64,000 bases of DNA from Brachypterus glaber (taxonomy: Eukaryota > Arthropoda > Insecta > Coleoptera > Kateretidae): NCBI GenBank assembly GCA_958510825.1, contig OY294050.1:3511340-3575339 (forward strand), given 5' to 3'. Numbering within the stretch: the stretch's first letter is position 1; every line of letters begins with the position of its first letter. Below are positions 53,620 through 64,000 of the stretch, piece after piece. A program made the translations under genes and the position numbers. The notes beneath the pieces were generated by a model. That model was not told the origin of the DNA. It saw only the letters and a program-made list of their open reading frames with translations, and ran no database searches.

Positions 53620-53793
53620 AAAATGTTTAGTTTTGGACATTTTACTGGTGAATTGCGTGCAACCTGGGGCCTACAAGTTAAAAAGTTTATGTGTCTAAAA
53701 GTTTATATGTGTCTAAAATGTTTATATGTGTCTAAAATATTTAGTTTTGAACATTCTACGGGTAAATTGCGTGCAACCTGGGGTCTACAATGA
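53620..53793 (+). repeat. Local duplication, GCGTGCAACCTGGG
   Basis: AATTGCGTGCAACCTGGGGY and CTACAA occur at 53649 and 53765, separated by TTTATATGTGTCTAAAA units. Confidence 0.75.
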
Positions 53794-54346
53794 TAAAGAG
53801 CAAATTATGAATAAAATTTTAAATAGTTCTGATTGGTTAAAGGCTATAAAATTTTTGTCTCTTTAGATACAGTCCCATGAAAAAGTTCGGTGTTCGTTTT
53901 TACGGCTTTATTTTAAAGAAAAATTTAATACGTTTTATATTAAATTAACGATAAAGGAGGAACGATTTCGATTATTTCGATTTTCGATTTTCGATTTTGA
54001 TTATTTTTATACTGATAGTCTTTGATAAAGATTAAGTATTTTTAAGACTATAATAGTTATTTATTCTTGCAGCATTATTTTTATCAGTGTATATTGATTA
54101 CCTAATTTTAAAATTTAATTATTTACAAATTAGTTTATAATAAATTAGTTCTTTAACATTAAATATGTAATTAAACTTTATTGTATAAATTTAACAACAT
54201 AAACTTTAAATAATAAACAACTAAGCACCAACTATTTGAGGCTGTTAAACTAGGAAATAGTTTTACATAGCAGAAGCTGCAGCAGCAACACATATGGTAT
54301 GTTCCATGCGAAAAAGTACTTCAAAGTAAAAAAATAAAAATATAAA
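53794..54346. other. Unassigned
   Basis: A short ATTTTCGATTTTCGATTTTG repeat at 53965-54000; otherwise nothing. Confidence 0.35.
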
Positions 54347-54624
54347 CAGGGTTATTCAGAAATAAGTTCGAGGAATTTAAGAGGTGATTCTACGTTAAAA
54401 AATATGAAAAAAAGTTCCTATAAAGGTTGGTCCGGAAATGAGTCCTAAGGGAGATGCGGCCCTTCGAAGATGGACATATTGAATGGGGAACAAAAAAAGC
54501 ACCAATAAAATATTATGCTGCAGAGCGATTCTTCATTTAAAACTAAGCAAAAAGTATTCTTCACCAAAACACCTAAATTTAATATTAAAGGAGTAATCAC
54601 CTCTTAAATTTTTAATTAAATAAT
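54347..54624 (+). mobile_element. Half copy of the CAGGGT-type palindromic element
   Basis: CAGGGTTATTCAGAAATAAG then AAAAGTTCCTATAAAGGTTG, GAATGGGGAACAAAAAAAGC and CACCTAAATTTAATATTAAA, in the order of the complement of 12570-12787. Only one arm is present. Confidence 0.75.
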
Positions 54625-55190
54625 TATAGAACTTTACAAAGTATGGTCCAAATTTAAAGTCTTAAGCTCATGGCGTTCTGAGGTTATTTTGTAGATTTTT
54701 TTTGTTGAATTTGTTTTTCTAAATTTTTTACCTGCTGGTTGGCAGCAATCATAATATATATTACCTGCAAAGTCCATTTATGTCTGTAATGTCACATACA
54801 CAACCTATCCAATAAAATCCTGCTTATTTATATTACACACACGAAATGCTGTATAGATCGTGATCTATCTGAATTCGCCATTATAAGTCAAAAGTCATAT
54901 TATTGGCAATAATAACTTTAAAACAAGCCGTGAAGATATGTAATGCTACGCATTCCATTATATATTATTCACAGTAAATGGTATATTGTATTTCCCAAAT
55001 ACTTAAAAAAAATCAAAAAAAAATAATAAAAAAAATTGCATTTAAAGAAAAAAAAATGAAAAATAAAACAACCAAAACCAACAAAAAAACATTTTCAAGG
55101 TTTTTCATTTTTTTTCTTTAATTTTATTTTGATAGAATTGATCCTTAAAATAAAAGTAATTTTTCCTGAAAAAATTACTTTAATCGTAAT
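54625..55190. other. Unassigned, with dispersed-repeat pieces
   Basis: 54640-54690 resembles the GTCTTTAGC..GCGTTCT repeat. 54920-54985 (AAGCCGTGAAGATATGTAAT) resembles 1490-1545 and 21430-21455 inverted. Confidence 0.4.
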
Positions 55191-55510
55191 TTTCTTTCAG
55201 CTGTTTTCGATTTTTTTAAAAGTTTAACCCCCCATAACTTTTTTGTTTTTGGGGGGATTACTTTTAAAAACAATAGGGATCTTCCCCTCGTAGAGATTGA
55301 TTTTTCCTGAAAAAGTCAATCGGATTATTTGTTCTTGAGGTATCGTGTTCACAAAAATCGTGACATCAGACAGACAGAGGGACATTTGAAAAAAAGAAGT
55401 TTCTTATTATATCCAAGAATTTTTTGTCTATAACGATTTTAGTTTTTTTTTGAAAATAATTCGAAACTACCGTATAATATTATTCTAGCGCAGGCGCTGT
55501 GAGTAATATA
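55191..55510 (+). repeat. Dispersed repeat, TTTAACCCCCCATAAC family, copy 2
   Basis: Aligns with 21060-21460 and ends CTACCGTATAATATTATTCT then AGCGCAGGCG, as near 21740-21770. Confidence 0.7.
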
Positions 55511-55613
55511 ATAATGTTGAAATAACGGCCAGAATATGATATTAATTACCCTAAAAACACGAATATTATAGCCTAAGATCTGGTGACCATTTTTATTTAA
55601 TTGTTTGAATTTG

Positions 55614-55673
55614 GAATTGGAGTTGGAGTTAAAGTTGGAGTTCGAGTTAAAGTTGGAGTTAGAGTTAAAGTTA
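55614..55673 (+). repeat. (GGAGTT)n-type hexamer repeat
   Basis: About ten units of GGAGTT/AAAGTT/CGAGTT. Confidence 0.85.
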
Positions 55674-56424
55674 GTATGTGACCTACCTTTTGATTCCTTC
55701 TCCTTATAGTCTTTTTCGTAATATCTTAGTAAGTACCTATGTAAATAAAATATAGTTTTTTTGCTTAAATTAAAACTTATAAAATAAATAAAAGAATAAA
55801 TAAATCTTTATGACAAATTTCAGCACTTGAAATTTATTACCTAGGTACCTGTTGTTTTGATTGTTTTTATAATCTGAAAATAAATATTTAAACTAAAACT
55901 ATAAAATCAACTCTTAGCTATACAGGGTGAACCAGAAATAAGTTACAAAAGTTTAAGGGGCGATTCTAGGTTCAAATATATGAAAAAAAGTTCCTATAAA
56001 GGTTGATCGGGAAATGAGATCTATGGAGCTACGATCCTCCAAAGGGTACATCTGAAAAGTAGTTTTTATTTAATATCTCTGGGACCCAGAGTAACGATTT
56101 TTTGCACATGCCTTAACATTGATAATTATCATTTTATATAATTTTTATTTGGTAATTTTAAACAGGGGAGTGCAAAATGGGGGGTGATGTCACTTTTTTG
56201 CCCCAAAACTTTTTTATCTGTACATTTTCCGACATACTACTATTTGTTTAAAACCGTAGGGTCAACCGTTTTCAAGAAATTTCACATTCTGAGCATCAGA
56301 AGTGACTAAAAATGCACCAATAAAAATTTCAATACTGCAGAGAGATTCTACATCAAAAACTATAAAAAAAAGTTCCCATACACAAATATCTACAAATCGC
56401 TTTTAAGGGAGTTTAATAAGGGTT

Positions 56425-56932
56425 TTATGCAATATGGGTTATAGGGCTGATATAAAGCATAAATTTGTTGAACTTAAGATTTTAACTGTACCATCTTTGT
56501 TTATTTATGTTACTGCCTGTTATGTTAAAGAAAATTTTTCTGATTTTTCTCAACAATTAGATATCCATGAGAGAAATACTCGTTTCTCTCATAATATTAG
56601 ATTGCCCAATTTTAGACTTCAGAGCAGTAAACTTGGCTTTAACTTCTATGGACCTACCTTTTTTAATCATTTGCCATTAAATATGCGCAATCTTCCAACA
56701 AGGCAATTTAAAATTAAATTGAAGGAGTTTTTGATTGAAAAGGCCCTGTATAGTACGAGTGATTTTTTAAATTACAAATTTTGAATATATGTTTGGCTGT
56801 ACTAAATTGTGCCGTGAAATTTTGTATTTTGAATTTTGATTTAAATTAACCTATTTTAATTATGTTAATGTAACATTTATTTATTATTTGACGTGTGAAA
56901 ACATTGTATCACAAATAAATTACTTACTTACG

Positions 56933-56966
<34 letters not shown>

Positions 56967-56967
56967 A
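56425..56967 (+). mobile_element. 5'-truncated LINE, (TTAC)n tail
   Basis: The final coding part, a 3' UTR and about ten TTAC units. The tail repeat is the same as at 50666, so both belong to one LINE family or two close ones. Confidence 0.85.
56434..56784 (+). pseudogene. LINE ORF2 C-terminal domain
   Basis: 116 codons: KILTVPSLFIYVTACYVKEN, DIHERNTRFSHNIRLPNF, NFYGPTFFNHLPLNMRNLP and a C-terminus STSDFLNYKF. This is the conserved region after the RT thumb in CR1/Jockey-type elements. It supplies the part missing from 49740-50582, but it is a separate, truncated insertion. Confidence 0.8.
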
Positions 56968-57204
56968 AAAGTGCTATTCTTTAAGAGGCCGGTATACTTT
57001 AAGCTGATTTTCGAACCTAGATGTTTAGGATCTCTTTTCATAGTTTTTAATGTAGAATCACCCAGAAGTATTGAAATTTTTATTGGTTTGGACTTTTTAC
57101 TTCCGATTTTTGATGCTCAGAACGTGATATGCCTCTTTAATTGCAATTTTATTAAGAAAATATCAAAAAATTTACAGATAAAAAAGTTTGAGGCAAAAAG
57201 GTGA

Positions 57205-57532
57205 CTTTTCTCTTAACATGAAAATATAATTTACTTGCCAAGATCTTTAAAATTCTTTGATCTTGTGTGAAATGCAAGTGGTCTTGTCTCAAAAGAAAAA
57301 TTCTTGGGCCAAAGTATTTAAAATTATTTAATTGTTGACAATCTTATAACAAGATAAATGGTTTTTGCCTCAAATGCGCCAGGTAAAGAGAATTTTAAAA
57401 ATATTTCAAAAGCGACACTTTTCTTGGGACAAGATAAATACTTTTGTTTGAAGATACACATCTTTTAAGCTAAAAGAATAACTGCCAAGAGTGTTGACTA
57501 CTTTGAGCGAAGAACGTAATTTTTTTCAGTGT
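57205..57532 (-). mobile_element. 330-bp MITE, ACTGAAAAAAATTACGTTCT end
   Basis: It interrupts the right arm of the palindromic element. The left arm has no such segment, so boundaries are known within a few bases. The copy at 59769-60110 is in the opposite orientation. Contains blocks such as AGATAAATACTTTTGTTTGA and TTGAGGCAAAAACCATTTAT (complement). Confidence 0.8.
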
Positions 57533-57730
57533 ATGTGCAAAAATTCAATACTGTGGTTTATAGGGTCCAAGAGATATTAAATAAAAACTACTTTTCCGAT
57601 GTACCCTTTGGAGAGTCGTATCTCCCTTAGGGCTCATTTCCGGACCAACCTTTATAAGAACTTTTTTTCATATTTTTGGACCTAAAATCGCCCCTTAAAA
57701 TTCTGTAAATTATTTCTGAATCACCCTGTA

Positions 57731-58369
57731 TATTTTTCTATATTTATTTACTAATATGATTTTATTCGAGAAATAAATCCCATATGTTGTAGATATATTT
57801 ATTTCGAGCAAAGTTTATTACTTTTTTAAGTGGATTATTTTAAGTCGAAATATTTCTAGGAACAGGGATGGCGCCACCACCCCAAACACGCGCTCGAATT
57901 GGGAAAATCCACTGTTCAGTTGGTAAATTTAGGGATACAGTTGAAAAATTGGTCAGTAAATTCCGTCAGGGGTAAGGCTCTTTTTAGTTGGGAAAATTGG
58001 AGTACAGGGGAATTTTTTCATAGGACTTTTTTTTTAGTCATCAAAATTTTCTGTCAGGTGTAAAGCTGTTTTTTTTTGAGAAATTTCTGTATTTTAAGTT
58101 GGAAAATACCCGCTAGCGACTTGTTTGAAAAACCCCTTAGGCATGGATACCAGAGATGTTTCAGAATACCTCGTAAAGCTTCGGTTTCCTCCAAAAGTTG
58201 GGTAGCTGCGACCAGGTCGTCACGACCCTACATTTTTTCCTCGGTCTCGGCAGTCGCCATTCTGCTGGCCATTTTATAAACAGCTGTTTTTGTATTTGCG
58301 ACGTTATGTCTTTCAATCAGTATGAATATCTCTAAAAAGTCGGTTCTTTTACATTTACATCATGAAGAA
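57731..58369. other. Unassigned, with one arm of an inverted pair
   Basis: 58173-58262 (TTCGGTTTCCTCCAAAAGTT, GCTGCGACCAGGTCGTCACG) is matched in inverted orientation at 58955-59040. On the minus strand 58272-58080 starts MASRMATAETEEKM then a stop, then a further open stretch; not identified. Confidence 0.3.
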
Positions 58370-58795
58370 CACGGAAAGAAATTAGTGGGCTCTGCGCTAT
58401 ACATTATAAGATATTTGGTAACAGTGGCAAATTATAGTGATTTAAGCTATAGATTATAAGGGACACAATAACTAATAATGTTAAAAATAAATTGGAAACG
58501 ATTATATATATTACAGACACGATTATATTTATTACAGGCACTATTATAAATTTACAGAAATTTTATTATATTATAAAAATTATTAGCACGGACAATAATT
58601 AAATCTATTTAAGCTATAAATGCCATACTATTTGTTATATTTTATTATTCACTAAACAATTAAAGTATTTCATATAAATTTTTACACTGACTGCCATAAT
58701 TGTAAGAGAAAGCCTTGTATTTATATAATAAGCGATTATAATTTGCTTGGTATGTGTGTTATAGCGCTCCTAGCTATAATTTTTTTTTTTCCGTG
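58370..58795 (+). mobile_element. CACGGAAAG MITE, full-length copy
   Basis: 426 bp, CACGGAAAGAAATTAGTGGG to TTTTTTTTTTCCGTG. AA rather than TA flanks both ends. The right end is extremely similar to 53206-53618. Confidence 0.85.
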
Positions 58796-59040
58796 AAAAA
58801 TGGGTAAAAGTTGATGAGATGTTTCGGCTGAGAGAGGTAGAGGGATTTTAGGCAATTCTAATTGAGTAAAACAGTAAAAGACACTTGACCGGTAGTTAGT
58901 AGTAACGACTCGGCAGCAGCTAGGAAAACAGGGACATTTAAAATGCATTGGAGATGTATCAACGACTCGGTCGCGGCTACCTCGTCGCAGTCGTCAGCGA
59001 CTGCGACTTTTGGAGGAAACCGAAGCTTAATACGAATTTT
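58796..59040. other. Second arm of the inverted pair
   Basis: 58955-59040 (ACTCGGTCGCGGCTACCTCG, TTTTGGAGGAAACCGAAGCT) mirrors 58173-58262. GC-elevated. The pair flanks the MITE at 58370. Confidence 0.45.
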
Positions 59041-59768
59041 CGGTTGAGCGCACGGTTACCCACTGCGCATGGTTACCCACTGCGCACGGTTACCCTACTT
59101 TCTCCTATTATGCAGAAAATGAGCTATAGGGGAAACTTTTCCTTTATTATCTCCAGAATTTTAAAATTATATCTTTTGTTCTACATTAGAGTCTTATATA
59201 ATGTTTAATATAAAATGTATGCTACAAGGCAGGCTTAGAATTTTAAATAATGCAGAATACTCTGCCGTAGCGTAACTGCTCTAAAAGCTATCGTATATAT
59301 TTTAATAGAGCTAATGTGTTGAAACATAACCGTGGTAAAATATTATGATCTATACTTTTACTTAATATGTATTTTAATATAAATTACTCTTTACGTAACA
59401 CATACAGGGTAATTCTCTTTTAAAAATACTTTCCCCTGCATGCCAAAAGAAACGAACAAAAAACTAAATCAAAAGCAAAAATTTTAAATTTTTATTTAAA
59501 AATCAGTTTTTACCCCCTACTCTAATTTATACCAAAACAATCCCGACCGAAAACTTTTAATCGAAAATCTATGGTCCTTTAAAATATTAGCTCAAAGGAT
59601 AGGGTGGGATGAAGAGCTGCCTCAAACCAGTTTTGGGAATGATAACTAGTAATAAGTTGAAATCATTCTTGAGTTTATATTTCAAAAAATGGAGGCCTGT
59701 CTTTAAATGACCCCTAAGTGTTATCTTCAAAAAAAATGTCGCTTCTACGACCTATACTTTTAATAGCA
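59041..59768. other. Unassigned
   Basis: 59045-59095 has three CGGTTACCCACTGCGCA-type repeats. 59510-59600 is a weak copy of the CCAAAACAATCCC..ATGGTCC repeat. A CAGGGTAATTCTC end-like motif lies at 59406. Confidence 0.4.
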
Positions 59769-60110
59769 CACTGAAAAAAATGACGTTCTGGGCTCAAAGT
59801 AGTCAATACTCTTAGCAGTTATTCTTTTAGCTTAAAAGATTTGTATCTTGAAACAAAAGTATTTATCTTGTCCCAAAAAAAGTGTCGCTTTTGAAATATT
59901 TTTAAAATTCTCTTGGACCTGGCGGATTTGAGGCAAAAACCATTTATCTTGTTTTAAGATTGTTAAAAATTAAATAATTTTAAATACTTTGACCCAAGAA
60001 ATTTTCTTTTGAGGCAAGACCACTTGCATTTCATACAAGATCAAAGCATTTTAAGTTAAAGAATCGGAAAGATCTTGGCAAGTGAATTATATTTTCATGT
60101 TAAGAGAAGG
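59769..60110 (+). mobile_element. 330-bp MITE, second copy
   Basis: Starts CACTGAAAAAAATGACGTTC and follows the complement of 57205-57532 to CATGTTAAGAGAAGG. Confidence 0.8.
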
Positions 60111-60660
60111 TGCTTTTGGACGAGTGCGAAGCATTTGGCCTAATTTCATATGCCATTACCGCAAAGGATCCTTTTTTTCGGTGCAAGTTTGACATAGTCT
60201 GGATCAGATACTATCTGATGTATTATCACCCTAAAAAATTAATAATTTTATAGGTCGATATTCATGAATCACCATGTATATTTTAATACAAAGTACTCTT
60301 AACGTGGCACATATAACATATAAACATATAAACCAAGCTAACTTTTGCACTTTTGCACTAAATTAATTATAATGAAGTATTTTATCCCATATTTTCTTTG
60401 CTTTCCTTTATAAATATGGAAAAGTCTCGAAATATAGGGATTATTATTAAATATATTATTGTAAATAAAAAAGTTATGGGGGGTTAAACTTAAAAAAAAA
60501 AATCGAAAAAATTAGAAATTAAATTTTTTGGAAAAAATTACTATTATTTTAAGGTCATATTTTTTTGTTAAAACAAATGAAAATCGCTTTTCTCAAAAAC
60601 GCGTCGATAGATTTTTTAAAATTTGGTCTTAAAAAGATACCAAAGCTATAAATAATTAAA
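60111..60660. other. Unassigned
   Basis: 60480-60500 (GGGGGGTTAAACTTAAAAAA) is an inverted piece of the TTTAACCCCCC repeat. Otherwise unrecognised. Confidence 0.35.
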
Positions 60661-63600
60661 ACATGAAAAAAAACTTGGGTTATATGAAGCTAGAGCTAAA
60701 AATCGTTTCCAGACTTTAATAAAAACGTAGAAGATTTTATTTCTTTTCTGAAAGACGTAGCTATGCCAAAACTTCCAGGTCCAAAGCATCCAGCGACAAA
60801 ATATTACGAATTAAGAAAAAAAGGTAAAGCTTATCCCCAAAACAGAACATATGCAGATAGCAGGAATCCAGAACAGTTAACCAAGAAAGATCGACAAAAA
60901 AGAAAAGAAAAGTATGACTACGAACTAGCCCAATATTTTTACTACAACCAAAGGAAAAAGGCTATTAGAATGGTTTCTAATGAAAAACAAGAACATTGCA
61001 AATTACATATTGATGATATTCATAATCACTTTAATAACTTACTGTCTGAAGAAAATAATTTTGTTAGACATAACTATGACTCCAAATTAACTGATCAAGA
61101 AAGACAGCGCATAAACAACGAATACGATTTTAATATATGTTTAAAGGATGTAGAGTCTGCAATAAAAAATATGAAAATAGATACTTCATGCGGAGTTGAT
61201 AAAATAATTATACGTGTTTTAAAAAACAAACAAATTAAAATAATTTTGTCTTTAATAATGACAAATCTTTTAAAATTTGAAAAAATACCATGTTGTTTTA
61301 AAAAAGCCAGAACCGTTCTTTTATATAAAGGAGGCGATAAAGATTTAATTAATAATTGGCGACCGATTTCTATCTGTTCTGTGATCAGAAGAATATTTGA
61401 AAAAATTCTTCAAAAGCAAATTAAAACATACCTGACTTTCCATCCTAATCAAAAGGGATTTACTTCAGTTCCTGGCACCCTTATAAATACATCGATACTT
61501 AATGGACTTCTAAAGGATGCAAAGAAAAAAAAATCCAATATTACAATACTTCTTTTGGACGTGAGTAAAGCCTATGATAAGATAGGGCATAATCATCTAA
61601 AATCTAGTGTTAAAAGTTCTTCACTTCCCAGAAAACTTCAAAACGTTATTATAGACTTACAAACAGGAAATAGTACTCAGATTGAAATCGGAAAAAGTAG
61701 AACTAAAGCTATTAGTATCAAAAAAGGATTAATGCAAGGTGCGCCGCTATCTCCGGACCTTTATAACCAGTCAACAGACCATATAATTGAAGAGTTATCA
61801 GAGCCTCAAATAGCAAGTTTATACGGTTATAAACTTTCAGAAGACCTGCCAGAGGTAACAGTCTTAGGTTTTGCTGATGATTCAGCTCTTATTGCCAAGG
61901 ACGAACAAAGTGCACTAATGCTTTATTCAATGGCTAAGGAAAGATTTGCTGAAATTGGGTTGGATTTAAATGAAGATAAATGTATAGCTATTAATGTAAT
62001 TAACGGTCATTTATCGGATTCTAAAATAATTCCTTTAAAATGCTTATCTAGAGATGAGAAAATCAAATATTTGGGGGTAACTTTTAACGATGAAATTATA
62101 CTAAATAGTGAAAAGATTATAAATGATTTAAAAATTAAATTAGATAATTTAGCATCTAGTCCTCTTTTGAAGTGCAATCAAAAATTTAACATTTTGAACT
62201 ATTCAATTTGGCCATCGTTAGTATATTCTTTTCAAACGACTCCTTTAAATAAACTACCATTAAAATTTTTAAATAACATAGATAAATTAATTAAATCTGC
62301 CTTAAAAGAAATTTTGGATTTGCCTTCCGATATTCCTGATAGTATGCTGTATAGTTCAAACAAAGTAAAAGGCTTGGGTATTTTTAGAGCCTCGTGGGAA
62401 GCCTTTATTCAAAATTTTAATTCTTGCAAAAAACTAAAAAATATAGATGATCAAATAGTAAACTATGTTCGACCTATTGACAAAGAATTAAATGACTGTT
62501 TGGATAAACTTAATGTAAAAAATTTGCTCCTTAGTAACACATCTTTTTCAGGAAAACAAATTAGAGAGATTTTAAGAGAACAAGAATTTTTAAAATGGCA
62601 AAATTTAAAACAAAAGGGTTGTGGTGTCGTGCTTTTTAATGAATATACCCCAGCTAATGGTTGGATCAAAAGTTTAGAGGGTTTGTCAGTTTGCGAGTGG
62701 AAAGAGGCATTAAAAATGATTGGTTATGTCTCGAATGTGAGGGGAATCCCTGGACGGTCCCAAAACGGATACCAATGCAGACACTGCATTGAGACTGAAA
62801 CATTACCTCATGTTTTGGGATCCTGTCCATATGGAGGTCTCCTTAGAAATTCGAGACATAACTCAATTAGAAATACTCTTGCTCAATCCCTTTCAAAAGA
62901 TTTTGAAGTATATCAAGAGGTTAAATGTATATCAAAAGATGATAGCAATAGACGAATAGATATTATTGCAATTAATAGAAAGACTGATAAAGCTTACATA
63001 CTGGATCCAACCATTAGATTTGAGAAAGATAAACAACAGCCTGAAGCGGTAAACCTCGAAAAACAAAATATCTACAATGGCACGATTAATTATTTTAAAG
63101 AAAAATATAAAGTTAGGGATATTGAAATTATAGGTTTATTTATTGGAGCACGGGGTACAATTACAAATTTTTTTATATCTTTTTGCAAAAAATTCAAAAT
63201 TCCAAATAAAATTGTTAAAAATATTGCACTGGATGCTCTAAAATATTCAATACAAATTCTTAGAAATCACCTATATACTAGAGATTATAGTGTATAAGTG
63301 TTTCATCACTATTATACTTGAGGTTTCTGTATGTGGGTGATTTATTATCTTTGTTTTTTTTCTCTCTGAAAGAATTTAATCTTTGAAGGTGTTCTTTTTT
63401 CGAATCCATTATTCGATTCTTTTATACATATTGTTTTATTATTGTTGTTAATTTTTTAATGTTAAGTATTCCTTGTTTTTTACAGACCAATTTTTTTTTG
63501 GTAGGACGTTATATGTAATTTATGTATAATAAATATATAGTGTTGTAAATACTAGTCTCCAGTCTACGAAAGCGGCGTTTTTGAGTCTCTCCAGATAACC

Positions 63601-63740
63601 GCATTGAAGGATGAATTAAGACAACTCTGTCCCTTGGAACCCCAAAGGACAGCCAGAATACCCGAACGCAATTATAAAGACTATTTTGTTTGTTTGCTCA
63701 TAGACACTGTCTATTAAAGGACGGGGTTATTACACTATAT
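60660..63740 (+). mobile_element. R2/R4-group non-LTR retrotransposon with restriction-like endonuclease
   Basis: Single coding frame plus a 3' UTR of about 440 bp. The 5' border is near 60660-60680: coding similarity in another frame (YEARAKNRFQTLIK) precedes an A-run at about 60719-60725, where one base appears lost. The N-terminal zinc-finger/Myb region of R2 proteins is not visible. The 3' end has no poly-A or simple-repeat tail that I can define. Flanks show no rDNA, so target specificity is unknown. Confidence 0.8.
60763..63297 (+). CDS. R2/R4-type reverse transcriptase-endonuclease (844 aa)
   Basis: Copies element RNA into DNA at a nick it makes. The N-terminus LPGPKHPATKYYELRKKG is R2-like. 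RT: GPI-like WRPISICSVIRRIFEK (199-214), motif A LLLDVSKAYD with D266, motif B QGAPLSP (325-331), catalytic FADD (370-373), YLGV (436-439). Then a CCHC knuckle C672-C675-H683-C688 (CRHCIETETLPHVLGSC) followed by LLRNSRHNSIR. The restriction-like endonuclease is RIDIIAINRKT (D733) and LDPTIRFE (D748, E754), the PD-(D/E)XK pattern. HVLGSCP and DPTIRFE point to the R4/Dong side of the group rather than true R2. The frame also continues without a stop upstream to 60700, so the methionine at 60763 may not be the real start. Full-length R2 proteins are longer, consistent with 5' truncation. All catalytic residues are present. Confidence 0.9.
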   Translation: MPKLPGPKHPATKYYELRKKGKAYPQNRTYADSRNPEQLTKKDRQKRKEKYDYELAQYFYYNQRKKAIRMVSNEKQEHCKLHIDDIHNHFNNLLSEENNFVRHNYDSKLTDQERQRINNEYDFNICLKDVESAIKNMKIDTSCGVDKIIIRVLKNKQIKIILSLIMTNLLKFEKIPCCFKKARTVLLYKGGDKDLINNWRPISICSVIRRIFEKILQKQIKTYLTFHPNQKGFTSVPGTLINTSILNGLLKDAKKKKSNITILLLDVSKAYDKIGHNHLKSSVKSSSLPRKLQNVIIDLQTGNSTQIEIGKSRTKAISIKKGLMQGAPLSPDLYNQSTDHIIEELSEPQIASLYGYKLSEDLPEVTVLGFADDSALIAKDEQSALMLYSMAKERFAEIGLDLNEDKCIAINVINGHLSDSKIIPLKCLSRDEKIKYLGVTFNDEIILNSEKIINDLKIKLDNLASSPLLKCNQKFNILNYSIWPSLVYSFQTTPLNKLPLKFLNNIDKLIKSALKEILDLPSDIPDSMLYSSNKVKGLGIFRASWEAFIQNFNSCKKLKNIDDQIVNYVRPIDKELNDCLDKLNVKNLLLSNTSFSGKQIREILREQEFLKWQNLKQKGCGVVLFNEYTPANGWIKSLEGLSVCEWKEALKMIGYVSNVRGIPGRSQNGYQCRHCIETETLPHVLGSCPYGGLLRNSRHNSIRNTLAQSLSKDFEVYQEVKCISKDDSNRRIDIIAINRKTDKAYILDPTIRFEKDKQQPEAVNLEKQNIYNGTINYFKEKYKVRDIEIIGLFIGARGTITNFFISFCKKFKIPNKIVKNIALDALKYSIQILRNHLYTRDYSV

Positions 63741-63792
63741 GTTGATAAGGACAGGATTTTTTTACTTTTAATCGTAATTATAAAATAGTATA

Positions 63793-63900
63793 CACGGTGT
63801 ATTTGAAATATGGTCAATAATTTTAAGGGGTGATTCTACATCAATATATGACAAAAAGTTCCTATAAACATATGTCTAAATATCCATCGTAAGGGGCTCA
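63793..63900 (+). mobile_element. Fragment of a CAGGGT-type element end
   Basis: ACACGGTGTATTTGAAATAT then TTAAGGGGTGATTCTACATC and AAAAAGTTCCTATAAA match the first 100 bp of 55923-57728. It is cut off after AGGGGCTCAG. Confidence 0.6.
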
Positions 63901-64000
63901 GATACTCTTGTTCTAATACTAAAAAAAAAAAACGAAAAAAAAACTATTTGAAAGTGAAGTTTCAAGTTTCGAGGACGGAAAATTAAATACTAAAATGTTG

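Larger units (their letters stand above)
55923..57728. mobile_element. CAGGGT-type palindromic element with two nested insertions
   Basis: Ends CAGGGTGAACCAGAAATAAG and the complement of CAGGGTGATTCAGAAATAAT, flanked by TA. Matching arms (about 55923-56125 with 57545-57728, and 56180-56420 with 56990-57205) show one long palindrome. A LINE fragment sits near its centre (56425-56967) and a 330-bp MITE in its right arm (57205-57532). Confidence 0.85.

Noticed and set aside
62463..62669. 68-codon minus-strand frame
   Set aside because: Antisense shadow of the R2/R4-type protein.
60660..63740. Insertion of the R2-group element into 28S rDNA
   Set aside because: No rRNA sequence is visible on either side.

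Overview
This is AT-rich eukaryotic nuclear DNA, almost certainly from an insect or another arthropod. I see no bacterial gene organisation. The evidence is the mobile-element content: non-LTR retrotransposon pieces, a Penelope-like element with a GIY-YIG endonuclease, a tRNA-derived SINE, many short inverted-repeat DNA transposons flanked by TA, and a possible gustatory-receptor remnant. The order or species cannot be fixed from the sequence. Genuine host coding sequence is scarce: one candidate Tudor-like exon at 17795-18128 (minus strand) and one decayed receptor-like fragment at 24092-24678 (minus strand).

Layout. 1-5151: small foldback elements and a CAGGGT-ended element split by a truncated LINE with a 13-bp target duplication. 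5152-9690: mostly unassigned, with a 670-bp GC-core repeat. 9691-12787: a 236-bp tandem repeat with hammerhead-like cores, then a 2.1-kb palindromic element flanked by TA. 13-24 kb: dispersed repeats, a 97-bp tandem array, the Tudor-like exon and an 860-bp DNA transposon. 24.1-28.9 kb: receptor remnant, a 1.3-kb foldback, and two insertions of one small retroposon family, the longer carrying a textbook type I hammerhead ribozyme (27856-27928). 29-36 kb: GA tracts, palindromes, two adjacent foldback MITEs and a retroposon with a 15-bp target duplication. 36.5-37.6 kb: two inverted pieces of a Penelope-like element ending in hammerhead-like motifs. 38-46 kb: more palindromes and a MITE with another element nested inside. 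47-51.1 kb: two SINE copies, a 44-bp tandem array and two truncated LINEs. 52.3-60.1 kb: palindromic elements with nested insertions and paired MITEs. 60.7-63.7 kb: a restriction-like-endonuclease LINE (R2/R4 group) with an uninterrupted 844-codon frame.

The genes do not form a pathway. The common theme is mobile DNA. One group of long palindromes shares TA target sites and CAGGGT- or CAGAGC-like ends with no transposase visible. A second group is retroelements, several with exact target-site duplications that reveal insertion order. The item most worth pursuing is the 208-bp hammerhead-bearing retroposon and its 86-bp sibling that lacks the ribozyme.
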